DNA of 62,788 nucleotides, taken from Faecalibacter macacae. Its GTDB lineage: Bacteria; Bacteroidota; Bacteroidia; Flavobacteriales; Weeksellaceae. The position numbers and the translations under genes were made by a program. Below, one piece after another: positions 35,605-45,138 of the stretch. Every line of letters starts with the position of its first letter. Position 1 is the stretch's first letter. The stretch lies in NCBI RefSeq assembly GCF_003687725.1, contig NZ_RDOJ01000019.1, forward strand, positions 1 to 62,788, given 5' to 3'. The notes below the pieces were generated by a model. That model saw only the letters and a list, made by a program, of their open reading frames with translations. It was not told the origin of the DNA and did no database searches.

Positions 35605-37381
35605 AGCTATTTCGTTAAAAAATATATTATCTCAAAACCAATATGTAATTCCTATTTATCAAAGAAATTATTCATGGGGAAAGGGAGAAATATCGCAGTT
35701 GATTACAGATATTAAAGAGTATTTTTCGGGAGATAAAACAGATGAAGATAAAACAGATGGAGATAAAACTTATTATTTAGGTTCCTTAGTTTATTTTAAA
35801 AGAGATAATGGAGATTTAGAATTGATTGATGGTCAACAAAGACACACGACTTTAACACTAATAAATCTTGTTTTAATGAGTAATGATTACGGTCAAGTTA
35901 AATCAACAAATTTAAAATTCGATTCAAGAAAAAATATTCAAAATTATATAGAAAAATTATACAGTAATTTTTCTGATTTCGATAAAATATCATCACAAGG
36001 TGTAAAAAATATACAAGCAGCAATCAATATTATACAAGAAGAATTGAGTCATATTGATATGCAGAAATTTTCAACCAACTTCTATGAGAACGTGAAAGTT
36101 TTTTTGGTTGAAGTACCTCAAGATACCGATTTGAATCATTATTTTGAAATTATGAATAATCGTGGAGAGCAGTTAGAAAAACACGAAATTGTAAAATCTT
36201 TGTTAATGGGGAAAATTGATGATAATGATAATGAAACAAAACAAGTAAAACAGGAAAAGTTTGCCAAAATTTGGGACGCTTGTTCTGATATGACTGATTA
36301 CGTTTGGTCTAATTTTAATTCAGATGAAAGGGAAATAATTTTTAAAGAACAGGAAAACATAATTTTTGATGAGATTAATTTTAAAACCAATTATTCAATA
36401 GATCAAGAAAAGACATTGAGTGAAATTCTTAACGATGAAAAATCTATTGACTTAAGCAGTTTATCTCAAGAAAAAAAAGAAATAAAAGCAAAATATCGTT
36501 CTATAATTGACTTTCCAAATTTTTTAATGCAAGTTCTAAAACTTGTAGATGAAAATACACCATTAGATGATAAAAAATTATTAGAATATTTTCAGCATAA
36601 AGACGAAGTCTTTTCATTAAAATTTATTAATTATTTATTGAAATACCGTATTGTTTTTGATAAATATGTCATTAAGCAAGATTTGACAGTATCAGAAGAA
36701 GATAGACAAAATTGGGGGATTAGGAAATATAATGAAACATTAGATTATAATGTTAAAACATTTTCTGAAAATGATGATGAATTAATAAAACTTCTAACAA
36801 TGTTATATTATTCGAATCCATCAAATTCAAATAATAATTGGTTACATGATATTTTAAAATTTAATGATTTTTCATTGAATGGATATATTGAAAAATTATT
36901 GAGCATTGCTAAAGATAAATATGATGGAAAAAAAATAACCTACCCAGAAATTACTATTTATAATTTCTATTACATTGATTTTTTACTTTGGAAATTGTAT
37001 AAAGAAGATGAATTAAATAAAGAAGATAAATTATATTCATTAAAGGAAAAAATCAATCGTAAAAAATTATGGTTTAAGGATTTTAAATTTAGCCAACTCA
37101 ATTCTAAAGAGCATTTATTACCACAGTCTAAAATAAATGAGAATACGGAGGAAGCTAATTACTTAAATAACTTGGGTAATTTATGTTTGATTTCAGTTTC
37201 ACAAAATTCATCAGCTAATGACCAACACCCAGAATATAAGAAGAGGCATTTTGCTAATGATAATTCATCCTTAAAACGTTTAGTGATGTTTGAAAGTTAT
37301 GATAACGAAAATTGGGGAAGTACTCAAATAAAAGCTCATGAAAAAGAAATTTTACAACTATTAGAGAAATATAATAATTAA
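35591..37381 (+). CDS. DUF262-DUF1524 protein (GmrSD-type restriction enzyme)
   Basis: 596 residues. The N-terminal DUF262 has IPIYQRNYSWGKGEISQLITD and LELIDGQQRHTTL (DGQQR at 80-84). In the C-terminal 90 residues, a DUF1524 HNH-like nuclease shows EHLLPQ (H508), YLNNLGNLCLIS and SVSQNSSANDQHPEYKKRHF. This is the GmrSD layout: an NTPase plus an HNH nuclease against phage DNA, often glucosylated or otherwise modified. A terminator follows at 37394. Confidence 0.85.
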   Translation: MNQNKAISLKNILSQNQYVIPIYQRNYSWGKGEISQLITDIKEYFSGDKTDEDKTDGDKTYYLGSLVYFKRDNGDLELIDGQQRHTTLTLINLVLMSNDYGQVKSTNLKFDSRKNIQNYIEKLYSNFSDFDKISSQGVKNIQAAINIIQEELSHIDMQKFSTNFYENVKVFLVEVPQDTDLNHYFEIMNNRGEQLEKHEIVKSLLMGKIDDNDNETKQVKQEKFAKIWDACSDMTDYVWSNFNSDEREIIFKEQENIIFDEINFKTNYSIDQEKTLSEILNDEKSIDLSSLSQEKKEIKAKYRSIIDFPNFLMQVLKLVDENTPLDDKKLLEYFQHKDEVFSLKFINYLLKYRIVFDKYVIKQDLTVSEEDRQNWGIRKYNETLDYNVKTFSENDDELIKLLTMLYYSNPSNSNNNWLHDILKFNDFSLNGYIEKLLSIAKDKYDGKKITYPEITIYNFYYIDFLLWKLYKEDELNKEDKLYSLKEKINRKKLWFKDFKFSQLNSKEHLLPQSKINENTEEANYLNNLGNLCLISVSQNSSANDQHPEYKKRHFANDNSSLKRLVMFESYDNENWGSTQIKAHEKEILQLLEKYNN

Positions 37382-37393
37382 TTTCTACATATA

Positions 37394-37420
37394 GACTCAT
37401 CTTTAGATGAGTCTTTTTTT
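37394..37420 (+). terminator. Terminator after the DUF262 pair
   Basis: GACTCATCT and AGATGAGTC pair, followed by seven T. Confidence 0.88.
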
Positions 37421-37464
37421 ATTCTCTAATTTTTTAATAGACACATATTGTCTTTATCTAAAAA

Positions 37465-37472
37465 TACATTTG
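37465..37472 (+). promoter_or_regulatory. -7 element of the AAA+ gene
   Basis: TACATTTG at 37465-37472, about 18 bases before the ATG at 37490. A TTG at 37448-37450 is only 14 bases upstream, so the -33 is uncertain. Confidence 0.45.
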
Positions 37473-37489
37473 TTACAAATAATTAGATA

Positions 37490-39160
37490 ATGGAAAACCT
37501 TAACAAAAATCAAATCTTAGAAAATATTGGTCTTTTATATGAAAAAGCTGAAAATTGTAAATTAGAAAACTCATTTTTTGAAAGAGCAAAAGATGAAATA
37601 AATTTACTACAACGTTATTTTAAATTATCTGAAAGTCAAATATTATTCATAACTGTTATTATTGCTTTAAATTATAAAGGGAGAACTGTTGATTTGAATG
37701 ATTTAATTCAATATTTTGATTGTAATCCAATGAGAATTCTTGAATTTTCAGACGATTTAGATTTTTTGCGAAAGCAGAAATTTATAAAAAAAGAGAAGTC
37801 TAGACACCGAATAAAACTTCAAGGAATTTATGATGAGTTTACAATCAATGAAGAAATTACTAATGCCATTCTTAATAATAAACCTTTTCCTAAAATTCTG
37901 GATGAGAGAAAAAATGATGTCATAGATTGTTTGGAAGAAATATACAATTTGGGAAATCGTAGAGATGAAGACGAAATTTCTACTTCTGAGTTATTTAGAT
38001 ATACAAGACAAATAATTAATCTTCATGTCGATTTTCCATTAATTAGAAAAGTGAAACAATTTAATTTTACTATCGATGAAAATTATCTTTTCCTGTATTT
38101 GATTTGGAAAACAATTACGGGTAAAGAATCTACACATATTGGTAGAGCATTAGAAGGAATCTATGAAAATGCTGGTAAGCGAATTGATGTAATGCAAAAT
38201 TTAATAAATGCTAATCATGTATTATTAGAAAACAATTTAATTGAAATTGTGGAAGCGAAGTTTTTTAACGATACTGAAATGAAATTATCGAGTAAATCGT
38301 ATCAACTTCTATTTGATTGTGGAATTAAATTAATGCACAATAAAGTAAAAAAAGATAATGTTATTGAACCATTAGAAATTGTTGCACGTGAATTGATTTT
38401 TGATCAAGATGAGATGAAGCAACTTAGTTTTTTAGAAAATTTATTAGAAGAAAGCAAGTTTAAAGAAACACAAAGTAGATTAAAGGAAAAAGGTTTACCA
38501 AAAGGAATTTCAATATTACTGCATGGATTTCCTGGTACAGGTAAAACAGAAGTAGTTAAACAATTAGCAAAATCAACAAATCGCTCAATCATGAAAGTTG
38601 ATATCAGTCAATCAAAATCAATGTGGTTTGGCGAAAGTGAAAAAGTCATTAAACGTGTTTTTACATCATATAAATCGTTTTTAAATGAATGTAATCACAC
38701 ACCTATTTTGTTATTTAACGAAGCTGATGCGATATTTTCTACAAGAAAAGAAATTAATAGCTCTAATGTTGCCCAAACGGAAAATACAATTCAGAATATT
38801 CTTTTGGAAGAACTGGAGAATTTTGACGGAATTTTGATGGCCACTACAAATTTGGCAACGAATTTAGATACCGCATTTGAAAGAAGGTTTTTGTATAAAA
38901 TATTTTTTGATCAACCAAAAGAATCAATTAAAGCTAAAATTTGGAAATCAAAATTTCCTTATTTAACGAAAGATTCCTGCAAAAAATTAGCTGCAACATT
39001 TAATTTCTCTGGAGGGCAAATTGAGAATATTTACCGTAAAAGTGAGATTAACGAAGTGCTTTATGATAAGAAATGTAATATTAACGAAATACAACAATTT
39101 TGTAATGACGAATTAATAAATTCTGAAAGTCCTAAAATTGGTTTTGGGAAAAGCAATTAG
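37490..39160 (+). CDS. AAA+ ATPase with N-terminal helical region and altered Walker B
   Basis: 556 residues. The N-terminal ~300 residues are helical with no recognised domain (KLENSFFERAKDEINLLQRYF). The AAA+ module follows: Walker A GFPGTGKT (346-353), Walker B ILLFNEAD (407-414), sensor-like GILMATTN and an arginine-finger ERRF. In Walker B the usual D before E is N (FNEAD instead of FDEAD), while the catalytic Glu is kept. It has its own promoter after a terminator and is followed by a 108-aa gene of the 104-aa family on the other strand. Substrate and partner are unknown; a defence or chaperone role is possible. Confidence 0.72.
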   Translation: MENLNKNQILENIGLLYEKAENCKLENSFFERAKDEINLLQRYFKLSESQILFITVIIALNYKGRTVDLNDLIQYFDCNPMRILEFSDDLDFLRKQKFIKKEKSRHRIKLQGIYDEFTINEEITNAILNNKPFPKILDERKNDVIDCLEEIYNLGNRRDEDEISTSELFRYTRQIINLHVDFPLIRKVKQFNFTIDENYLFLYLIWKTITGKESTHIGRALEGIYENAGKRIDVMQNLINANHVLLENNLIEIVEAKFFNDTEMKLSSKSYQLLFDCGIKLMHNKVKKDNVIEPLEIVARELIFDQDEMKQLSFLENLLEESKFKETQSRLKEKGLPKGISILLHGFPGTGKTEVVKQLAKSTNRSIMKVDISQSKSMWFGESEKVIKRVFTSYKSFLNECNHTPILLFNEADAIFSTRKEINSSNVAQTENTIQNILLEELENFDGILMATTNLATNLDTAFERRFLYKIFFDQPKESIKAKIWKSKFPYLTKDSCKKLAATFNFSGGQIENIYRKSEINEVLYDKKCNINEIQQFCNDELINSESPKIGFGKSN

Positions 39161-39192
39161 GTAAGTATTTTACAGATTTTCTAGTTAAATAT

Positions 39193-39223
39193 AACCGCTG
39201 ATAAAGCTATATTATCAGCGGTT
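39193..39223. terminator. Hairpin, copy 2 of a shared element
   Basis: AACCGCTGATAA and TTATCAGCGGTT, as at 31802-31832, here between convergent genes. Confidence 0.78.
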
Positions 39224-39234
39224 AATAATAAGAT

Positions 39235-39561
39235 TTATTCTTCCAACAAGTAATAAAGTGCTAATTCGAAGCCATTATTTTCGGAAAATGGTTCATCATT
39301 AATATGCATAACAATTGAAGCCTTATTATTCATTCCATCTTGAATTGTGTCACTAATTAATCCAATATCATCCATAGTAACTTCTTTCGATTCATCACAT
39401 TTAATTATTAAGAGGACTTTTTCTTGAATAGAAATTCCAAGTCTATTTGTACTAAAAAAGGATGTCATTTCGTTTATTACCTGTTCCAATCCTCCAGTAA
39501 AAGTTTTCTTTAAACCATTCTGTAAAATTTCTTTTTCGATTTCATTAAAGTGCTCTTCCAT
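39235..39561 (-). CDS. Small acidic protein, paralogue of 32164-32478
   Basis: 108 residues, aligned with the 104-aa copy through ILQNGLKKTFTGGLEQVINE, DESKEVTMDDIGLISDTIQ and ASIVMHINDE. A short insertion (FFSTNRLGIS) is the main length difference. The 3' hairpin copies are also shared. Function unknown. Confidence 0.6.
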   Translation of the reverse strand: MEEHFNEIEKEILQNGLKKTFTGGLEQVINEMTSFFSTNRLGISIQEKVLLIIKCDESKEVTMDDIGLISDTIQDGMNNKASIVMHINDEPFSENNGFELALYYLLEE

Positions 39562-39661
39562 ATGTATTATTTATTTCTAAAATTAACTTAAGAAACAGAC
39601 ATACTGTGACGTTTAAAAAATCTCTATTCAAAGGGATTTTACTTAAAAAAATAATTAAAAA

Positions 39662-40354
39662 TTACTCTTCAACACTAACAAGTTCAAACAATTTATTTGC
39701 AATATCAGTTAAAGAATCTTCTTTCGTGCTTAATCCACTTCTTGAACCAAGCAATGGGCTAACTTCACGCAGTTCATCATAAGTAGTCTCATGTACAATT
39801 GGTACTAATAAATCACGTGCTAATAAAGCAGAAAGTTCTTTATCCGCAATTCCTTCTCCTTTTATACGTTTCAAAAAAGAAGGAGTTACAAGCACAATTC
39901 CAACACGAGATTTGGCTAAACCTTTATCAATTTCTCTTAATAAAGATGATCCTAATAAAACGTCTTTTTCGCTAAACCATACTGTAATTCCTTTTTCTTC
40001 TAAAAGGTCATGTAATTGTTTTGCAGATTCTTTACGATCATCCCACGCATGACAAAGAAAAACATCTCTTAAGTCAGGTAATTCTATACGTTTTTCTACA
40101 TTTTCTCGAATTGGAGTTAGTGTACGAATTTCAGAAGGAGTGTAAAGAACAATAGAAGTAGGAGATGACCATCTAGCTTTTGTTTTACCACTACTACTAT
40201 TGCCTGAACTACTTCTGGTAGATCCGTATGATCTAGAATAAGACGATGAGTAATCTGAGTAGCCTCTATAACTACTGTAACCACCACAAGCAGGGCAGTT
40301 TGCTCTTGCACTTGCAGAGCGATGTCCATTAACTGGAGCTGTACATCTTGCCAT
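39662..40354 (-). CDS. TIR-domain protein with a zinc-type N-terminus
   Basis: 230 residues from ATG 40354; an in-frame ATG 13 codons upstream is less likely. The N-terminus MARCTAPVNGHRSASARANC followed by PACGG has Cys4, His11, Cys20 and Cys23 in a zinc-ribbon-like pattern; a Ser-rich linker follows. A TIR domain runs from about 97: DVFLCHAWDDR, GITVWFSEKDVLLGSSLL, GIVLVTPSFL, and ADKELSALL with E173 as the probable catalytic glutamate. Bacterial TIR proteins usually cleave NAD+ or make signalling nucleotides during phage defence. No effector or sensor gene is adjacent, so it may act alone. Confidence 0.82.
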   Translation of the reverse strand: MARCTAPVNGHRSASARANCPACGGYSSYRGYSDYSSSYSRSYGSTRSSSGNSSSGKTKARWSSPTSIVLYTPSEIRTLTPIRENVEKRIELPDLRDVFLCHAWDDRKESAKQLHDLLEEKGITVWFSEKDVLLGSSLLREIDKGLAKSRVGIVLVTPSFLKRIKGEGIADKELSALLARDLLVPIVHETTYDELREVSPLLGSRSGLSTKEDSLTDIANKLFELVSVEE

Positions 40355-40464
40355 AATACTATTATTAATTTCTATTGCAAGTTTACAGCTCATCAGTGCA
40401 GTCTATTTGCATAGATGTTTTTATTAAAAAATAAACCACATTTTTAAAATATTAGTTCATAAAA

Positions 40465-40493
40465 AAACCTCAACAGGTTTTCTGTTGAGGTTT
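40465..40493 (-). terminator. Terminator at the end of the fic-hsdR unit
   Basis: AAACCTCAACAG and CTGTTGAGGTTT form a 12-bp stem with a 5-base loop; the A-run on the left serves minus-strand transcription. Confidence 0.85.
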
Positions 40494-40519
40494 ATATTTA
40501 AAATATATGTTATCTAATT

Positions 40520-43500
40520 TTACGCAACACAATTATCATTTATTTCTCTGATAGTTCCTGCAATCTTAGTTGAAACTTCTTGACCAAATAAGTTAATAAT
40601 ACCTCCTGAATACACATCCGAAAAAGGTGGATTAAAAAGTTGATTTAAGTCCATCACTCCATTTACTGCAAAGTAATCTATAACTAAGTCCATAAACTGA
40701 ATTTGCTGATTATTTAAATTGGCAAAGTTGACCAATTTAGCAAATGCATTTTTCGCTTCTAACTTATCTAATCCAACTACTGAACGTATAAACTCACCTA
40801 ATGGCTTATCTCCATAAACTTCCTGAAATAATGATTTAGAACCTAGACTTCCTTTCTCAAATAAGAAGCTTTCTATATAATTTAAGTCAGCAGGAGTTAT
40901 CTTAATGTTCTTTTTAATTTTATCTATGGTTAAATCATACTGATTCTCCTTGATATATCTTTCTACCTTTTCTTTGTAAGCTTCTTTATCAAATGAATGA
41001 GCTTCATAGATTTCAGGTGATTCTTTAACAGAAGTTATATTATCCTCGAAGCTTGTAGTTACTATTTTCTTCGCTTCTTCTGTTAAAAACTTTATCAAAT
41101 CTCTTAGTTCAACTCTTATATGTTCTAAACCTAATACACTCATATCACTCCAATAATCCTCTTGTGTAATATGATTTAAGGTATTCAACTTTGCTTTTAC
41201 TTGAGGAACTGAAGTTTGCTTCTTTAATTTATTCGATATTCCAATCACTTTCTCAGTTAAATAAACTTGTCTTCTTTCTCCATTAAGATTAGCTGTCATA
41301 AAATCTAACATCATCAAATCAAAAGATAATGCAGAAGTATCTTGACTCTTTTCAAAGACTAAAGGAGCTAAGTCATTTAATAACTCATAAGTATCAGCTT
41401 TAGACAGGTCATACCATTTCTTCTTTTCCAGGTATTTGTCTAATGTTTTTAGATAAGGTTTTACGACAAAGCTTTTACGCTTTTCATTGTTGATATTTAC
41501 TACTTGTTGATGAACATAAGCTAATATTTCTTCACCTAAAGCTTTTAATTCTTCGTCTTCTTGAATTAATAAAACTTGTGCAAGATTCAGTCTTATTCTG
41601 AAAATACGTTCAGCTAAAGACATCTGTTTTACAGGTTCTATTCCTTTTGGATTTTCCTCAAAAAATTCAAAATTTTGACAAAAATCTAAGATTAAGAAAT
41701 CCTTTTTATGCTCACCAAATCCAAATAGATTTTCGCATAATCGAGTTCCTCTACCGATCATTTGCCAGAATTTCACCCTACTTTTTACAGGTTTTAGAAA
41801 GACTAAATTTACAATTTCAGGCACATCAATTCCAGTATCTAGCATATCTACAGAACAAGCTATTTGAGGATTTTTGTATTTAATCTTGAAATCATTTAAT
41901 AAGTCGTGTCTGTATTCTACTGTATAATCAATTACTTTTAAGAATTGATCTCCATATTCAGGATAAGTAGCATTGAACCTTTGTCTTAAAAATTCTGCAT
42001 GTTTATTTTTCTTTGCAAATATGATGGTCTTCCCTAATTTATTACCACCATCTACTTTTATTCCATGCTCCATCAGATACTCTAAAATGGCATCAGCAGT
42101 ATTGGTGTTATAAATCCATTGGTCTAAAGCTGTAGATTCTATTTCATCAGGAAATTCTCCTGTGATTGGGTCTGCAAATTCTTCTTCGTATTCTTTCTGT
42201 TCTTCGGGAGATAATTCACTATACTTAATTCCTTCACGTTGAAATTTTGTCTGAACAGAAAATGACTTATAAGGTACTAAATATCCATCTTTTATGGCTT
42301 TATCTAAATCATAGTTATACGTAGGATTTCCTACAGTTAATCCAAATAATTCGTAGGTATTTCTTTCAGAAAAATCGACAGGAGTTGCAGTTAAACCAAT
42401 CTTTAACCCATCAAAATAATTAAAAATTGCTTTGTATTTGTTGTAAATAGAACGGTGAATTTCATCAAAAATAATCACATCAAAATGTCCAACTCCATAA
42501 GTGCGAGTATCTCCTGTTTTATCTTCGTCTATTAAATTGATTAACGTTTGATAGGTAGAAAACACAATTCTACTTCCTACATCTTCTTTTTCTTCTCGTA
42601 AATCTACAGAAGGAAGATTAGGCAAATAATCGTTTAAGTTGTTCTTGGCTTGTGTAACTAAAGCTGTTCTATCTGCTAAAAATAAAATCTTCTTTGCCCA
42701 ATTGGCTTTTGATAACACATCTACCAAAGAAGCAGAAGCTCTTGTTTTTCCTGTACCTGTTGCCATTACCAATAAAGCACCTCTGTGTCTGTCTTCAAAT
42801 CTTTCGGCAACAGCTTTAATAGCTTCTATCTGATAATAACGATTGGTAATATCTTCATCAATAGGCATCTCATTTAGATTACGCTTATTGGTTCTTCTTT
42901 GGATGTTAAGTTGTAACTCATCTTTGGTGTAATATCCTTGAACTTCTCTAATTGGATAAAACCAATCGTAAAAAGAAATTTCGTACCCATTTGTTAAGAA
43001 GATATTTGGTAATTGACCAAAAGTTTTTTCTAAACATTTGGCATATAATTCGGCTTGATGTCTACCTGAATTTAGATCTCTTGAAGTTCTTTTTGCTTCT
43101 ACAACGGCTAAAGGCTTTCCGTTATCTCCCCAAAGGACATAATCTGCAAAACCTTCTTCTTTGTTGTTTGGCATTCCTTCTACCCTAAACTCTTTGACAT
43201 TGGCTTGAGAGATATCCCAACCCATTTCCTCTAACATATAATCGATTAGAAGTTCTCTTGTTTTGGCTTCATTAGGATCGGCAGGTGGTAAGATTTGTTG
43301 TTGGGTTTCTTTTCTGTTGGCTTCTAAAGCTTCTTGTTCCTCTTTTTGTTTTTTCTCAAGTTCTGTCTTTGCATTTAATTCTTCTTGCAGTTGTTGAATC
43401 ATCTTTTTTTGCTCATTCACCTGAGAAGAAAAAGATTGTGGAATTAAATCTTCTTGAAAAAGAGGTTTGCTAACAACATCTCCACTATATAAGGTCATTA

Positions 43501-43864
43501 AATAATAACTAACCGAATGCAAAAGTTGCAAAACATGTAAAGCTTGGTCTTCTGTTATCTTGGTTTTACCTGTATTATGCACTGCTTTATTCCCTAATTG
43601 GCGAATAGCGTGCATCATAGACAACAGTTCTGGACTTTCTATAATTTCTATAAAGGCAGGTTCTTTCATCAAAGAATTGATGGAAGTGTCATAAGGCAAA
43701 CGCAAAGTAGGCTCACTCTCGTAGATAAAGTTTACCCACGTTTCTAATGTTTTCCTCAAATATAAACCTGCAATGTCTAAATTCTCGTAGATGTATTTTT
43801 CTGCTTCTTTGGCAGATGAAATAACAAATTCGAATTCAGTAGGATAATTATAAAAATTACTCAT
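40520..43864 (-). CDS. hsdR: Type I restriction enzyme, R subunit (with DUF4145)
   Basis: 1114 residues. Order: DUF4145-like region (about 5-120), a coiled coil (150-190, QKKMIQQLQEELNAKTELEKKQ), then the HSDR_N nuclease core with D241 (ADYVLWGD) and E256-x-K258 (VEAKRT). The superfamily 2 motor follows, with Walker A ATGTGKTRAS (about 367-376) and DEIH (467-470), then TATPVDFSER and a QMIGRGTR motif VI. It translocates DNA and cuts it when modification is absent. It lies 6 bases downstream of the fic gene, as part of a fic-hsdR unit behind a terminator at 45139. Confidence 0.93.
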   Translation of the reverse strand: MSNFYNYPTEFEFVISSAKEAEKYIYENLDIAGLYLRKTLETWVNFIYESEPTLRLPYDTSINSLMKEPAFIEIIESPELLSMMHAIRQLGNKAVHNTGKTKITEDQALHVLQLLHSVSYYLMTLYSGDVVSKPLFQEDLIPQSFSSQVNEQKKMIQQLQEELNAKTELEKKQKEEQEALEANRKETQQQILPPADPNEAKTRELLIDYMLEEMGWDISQANVKEFRVEGMPNNKEEGFADYVLWGDNGKPLAVVEAKRTSRDLNSGRHQAELYAKCLEKTFGQLPNIFLTNGYEISFYDWFYPIREVQGYYTKDELQLNIQRRTNKRNLNEMPIDEDITNRYYQIEAIKAVAERFEDRHRGALLVMATGTGKTRASASLVDVLSKANWAKKILFLADRTALVTQAKNNLNDYLPNLPSVDLREEKEDVGSRIVFSTYQTLINLIDEDKTGDTRTYGVGHFDVIIFDEIHRSIYNKYKAIFNYFDGLKIGLTATPVDFSERNTYELFGLTVGNPTYNYDLDKAIKDGYLVPYKSFSVQTKFQREGIKYSELSPEEQKEYEEEFADPITGEFPDEIESTALDQWIYNTNTADAILEYLMEHGIKVDGGNKLGKTIIFAKKNKHAEFLRQRFNATYPEYGDQFLKVIDYTVEYRHDLLNDFKIKYKNPQIACSVDMLDTGIDVPEIVNLVFLKPVKSRVKFWQMIGRGTRLCENLFGFGEHKKDFLILDFCQNFEFFEENPKGIEPVKQMSLAERIFRIRLNLAQVLLIQEDEELKALGEEILAYVHQQVVNINNEKRKSFVVKPYLKTLDKYLEKKKWYDLSKADTYELLNDLAPLVFEKSQDTSALSFDLMMLDFMTANLNGERRQVYLTEKVIGISNKLKKQTSVPQVKAKLNTLNHITQEDYWSDMSVLGLEHIRVELRDLIKFLTEEAKKIVTTSFEDNITSVKESPEIYEAHSFDKEAYKEKVERYIKENQYDLTIDKIKKNIKITPADLNYIESFLFEKGSLGSKSLFQEVYGDKPLGEFIRSVVGLDKLEAKNAFAKLVNFANLNNQQIQFMDLVIDYFAVNGVMDLNQLFNPPFSDVYSGGIINLFGQEVSTKIAGTIREINDNCVA

Positions 43865-43870
43865 GTTGTT

Positions 43871-45031
43871 TTAATTATCATTAACTGGTAAAAACCCCTC
43901 TATATCTAACAAATGTATAACTCCTCTTAGAAGGTGATTGTTTTGAAACATCAAAATATATCTTCTTGCACCTTCTTCTTCTGGTATCAGCATCTTTTTA
44001 TCAACTAATTTTTTAATTTCTCTAGAAATTTGAGAAGTGTTTTTATTCGATAAAATATCTTTTAAATCATCGTTTTTGATGACTTGTAATTCTACCGTTT
44101 TTTTTAGAATTTTTGCTTCTACGTCTGTAACAAATTTTCTTTCTAAAGAATAATTAATTGCAGGAATAAGAATTTTAGATTTCAGGTAATTATAATCAGA
44201 TAATTTATCTACTTTTTCTATTTCTTCTTTTAATCCTCTCAATACATATTCGCACCATTCTAAGATTCCTTCTTTTGTTCCTGTATCAGCTTTTGATAAC
44301 ATATCGTAGTATATGTTTCTGTTACTACAAAAAACGGCAGTTGGATTTATGATACGACCAGCATTTATGTTAAGTCCACTTTTTACAAGCATAGCATAAG
44401 TAAAAAGGCGTACTGTTCTTCCATTTCCGTTGCCAAAAGGATGTATCCAAACAAAACGATGATGCGCAATTGCTGCTTTTAACAAATCGTATTTGGTTGA
44501 ATTTTCTGAATTAATAAACGAAAATAATTCTTCCATATAACTTTCTACCAAATAAGGTTCTGGTGGCAAATGGGTAGAATTATTAATTTTTAAAGAATGA
44601 TTTCTATATGCTCCAGGTGTTAAATCGCCTTCACCATGAGGTGGAGGAGGTAAATTGTTAACAGCTATTTTATGCAATTCGCTAATCATTATTCTGTTGA
44701 TAGGATATTCTTTTACCTTGTCTTCTATAAACTCCATTGCTTCATCAATGTTATCTATTTCTAATAATTTTGACGTTAGCGCTCTTGGAGAATCATCAAT
44801 TTTGGTTTCTACATATTCAGCAATTGTTGTATTGTTTCCTTCAATCCTTGCAGATCCCATACTTTCTAACCAATGAAAAATACTTTTTAACTGAAAAAAA
44901 ACAGCAGGATGTGTAGAACCACCAAGGTCTTTTTTACGTAAATGTTCTAACTCTATGATGAGGTCGGTAAGAGGCGAATCGAAATCTGGTTGAATTAGAC
45001 TTAATTCGTAAGGACTAAACGTTGCTGACAT
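43871..45031 (-). CDS. Fic-family protein with C-terminal winged helix
   Basis: 386 residues. The Fic core HPFGNGNGRTVR (197-208) is the canonical HPFx(D/E)GN(G/K)R-type motif, here with Asn in place of the acidic residue. An inhibitory-helix motif SARIEGN sits at residues 60-66 (S-x-x-x-E-G/N). The C-terminal ~100 residues form a wHTH-like region (DVEAKILKKTVELQVIKNDD; SQISREIKKLVDKKMLI), which may bind the three 22-bp-phased repeats just upstream. Fic proteins transfer AMP or other nucleotides to proteins. This gene often accompanies type I R-M genes. Confidence 0.87.
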   Translation of the reverse strand: MSATFSPYELSLIQPDFDSPLTDLIIELEHLRKKDLGGSTHPAVFFQLKSIFHWLESMGSARIEGNNTTIAEYVETKIDDSPRALTSKLLEIDNIDEAMEFIEDKVKEYPINRIMISELHKIAVNNLPPPPHGEGDLTPGAYRNHSLKINNSTHLPPEPYLVESYMEELFSFINSENSTKYDLLKAAIAHHRFVWIHPFGNGNGRTVRLFTYAMLVKSGLNINAGRIINPTAVFCSNRNIYYDMLSKADTGTKEGILEWCEYVLRGLKEEIEKVDKLSDYNYLKSKILIPAINYSLERKFVTDVEAKILKKTVELQVIKNDDLKDILSNKNTSQISREIKKLVDKKMLIPEEEGARRYILMFQNNHLLRGVIHLLDIEGFLPVNDN

Positions 45032-45036
45032 GATAA

Positions 45037-45093
45037 AATTATTTGCACCAAATTAAACAATTATTTGCCAATAAAAAAATAATTATTTGCCAA
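45037..45093 (-). promoter_or_regulatory. Three direct repeats at a 22-bp period upstream of fic
   Basis: AATTATTTGC occurs at 45037, 45059 and 45081, the latter two continuing to CAA. The exact 22-base spacing means two helical turns. Fic proteins with a C-terminal wHTH commonly autoregulate, so this is a likely operator. Confidence 0.6.
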
Positions 45094-45138
45094 ACAACAA
45101 CAACAAATGCTCTACTATCAAGAGTTTATATAAAAAAA

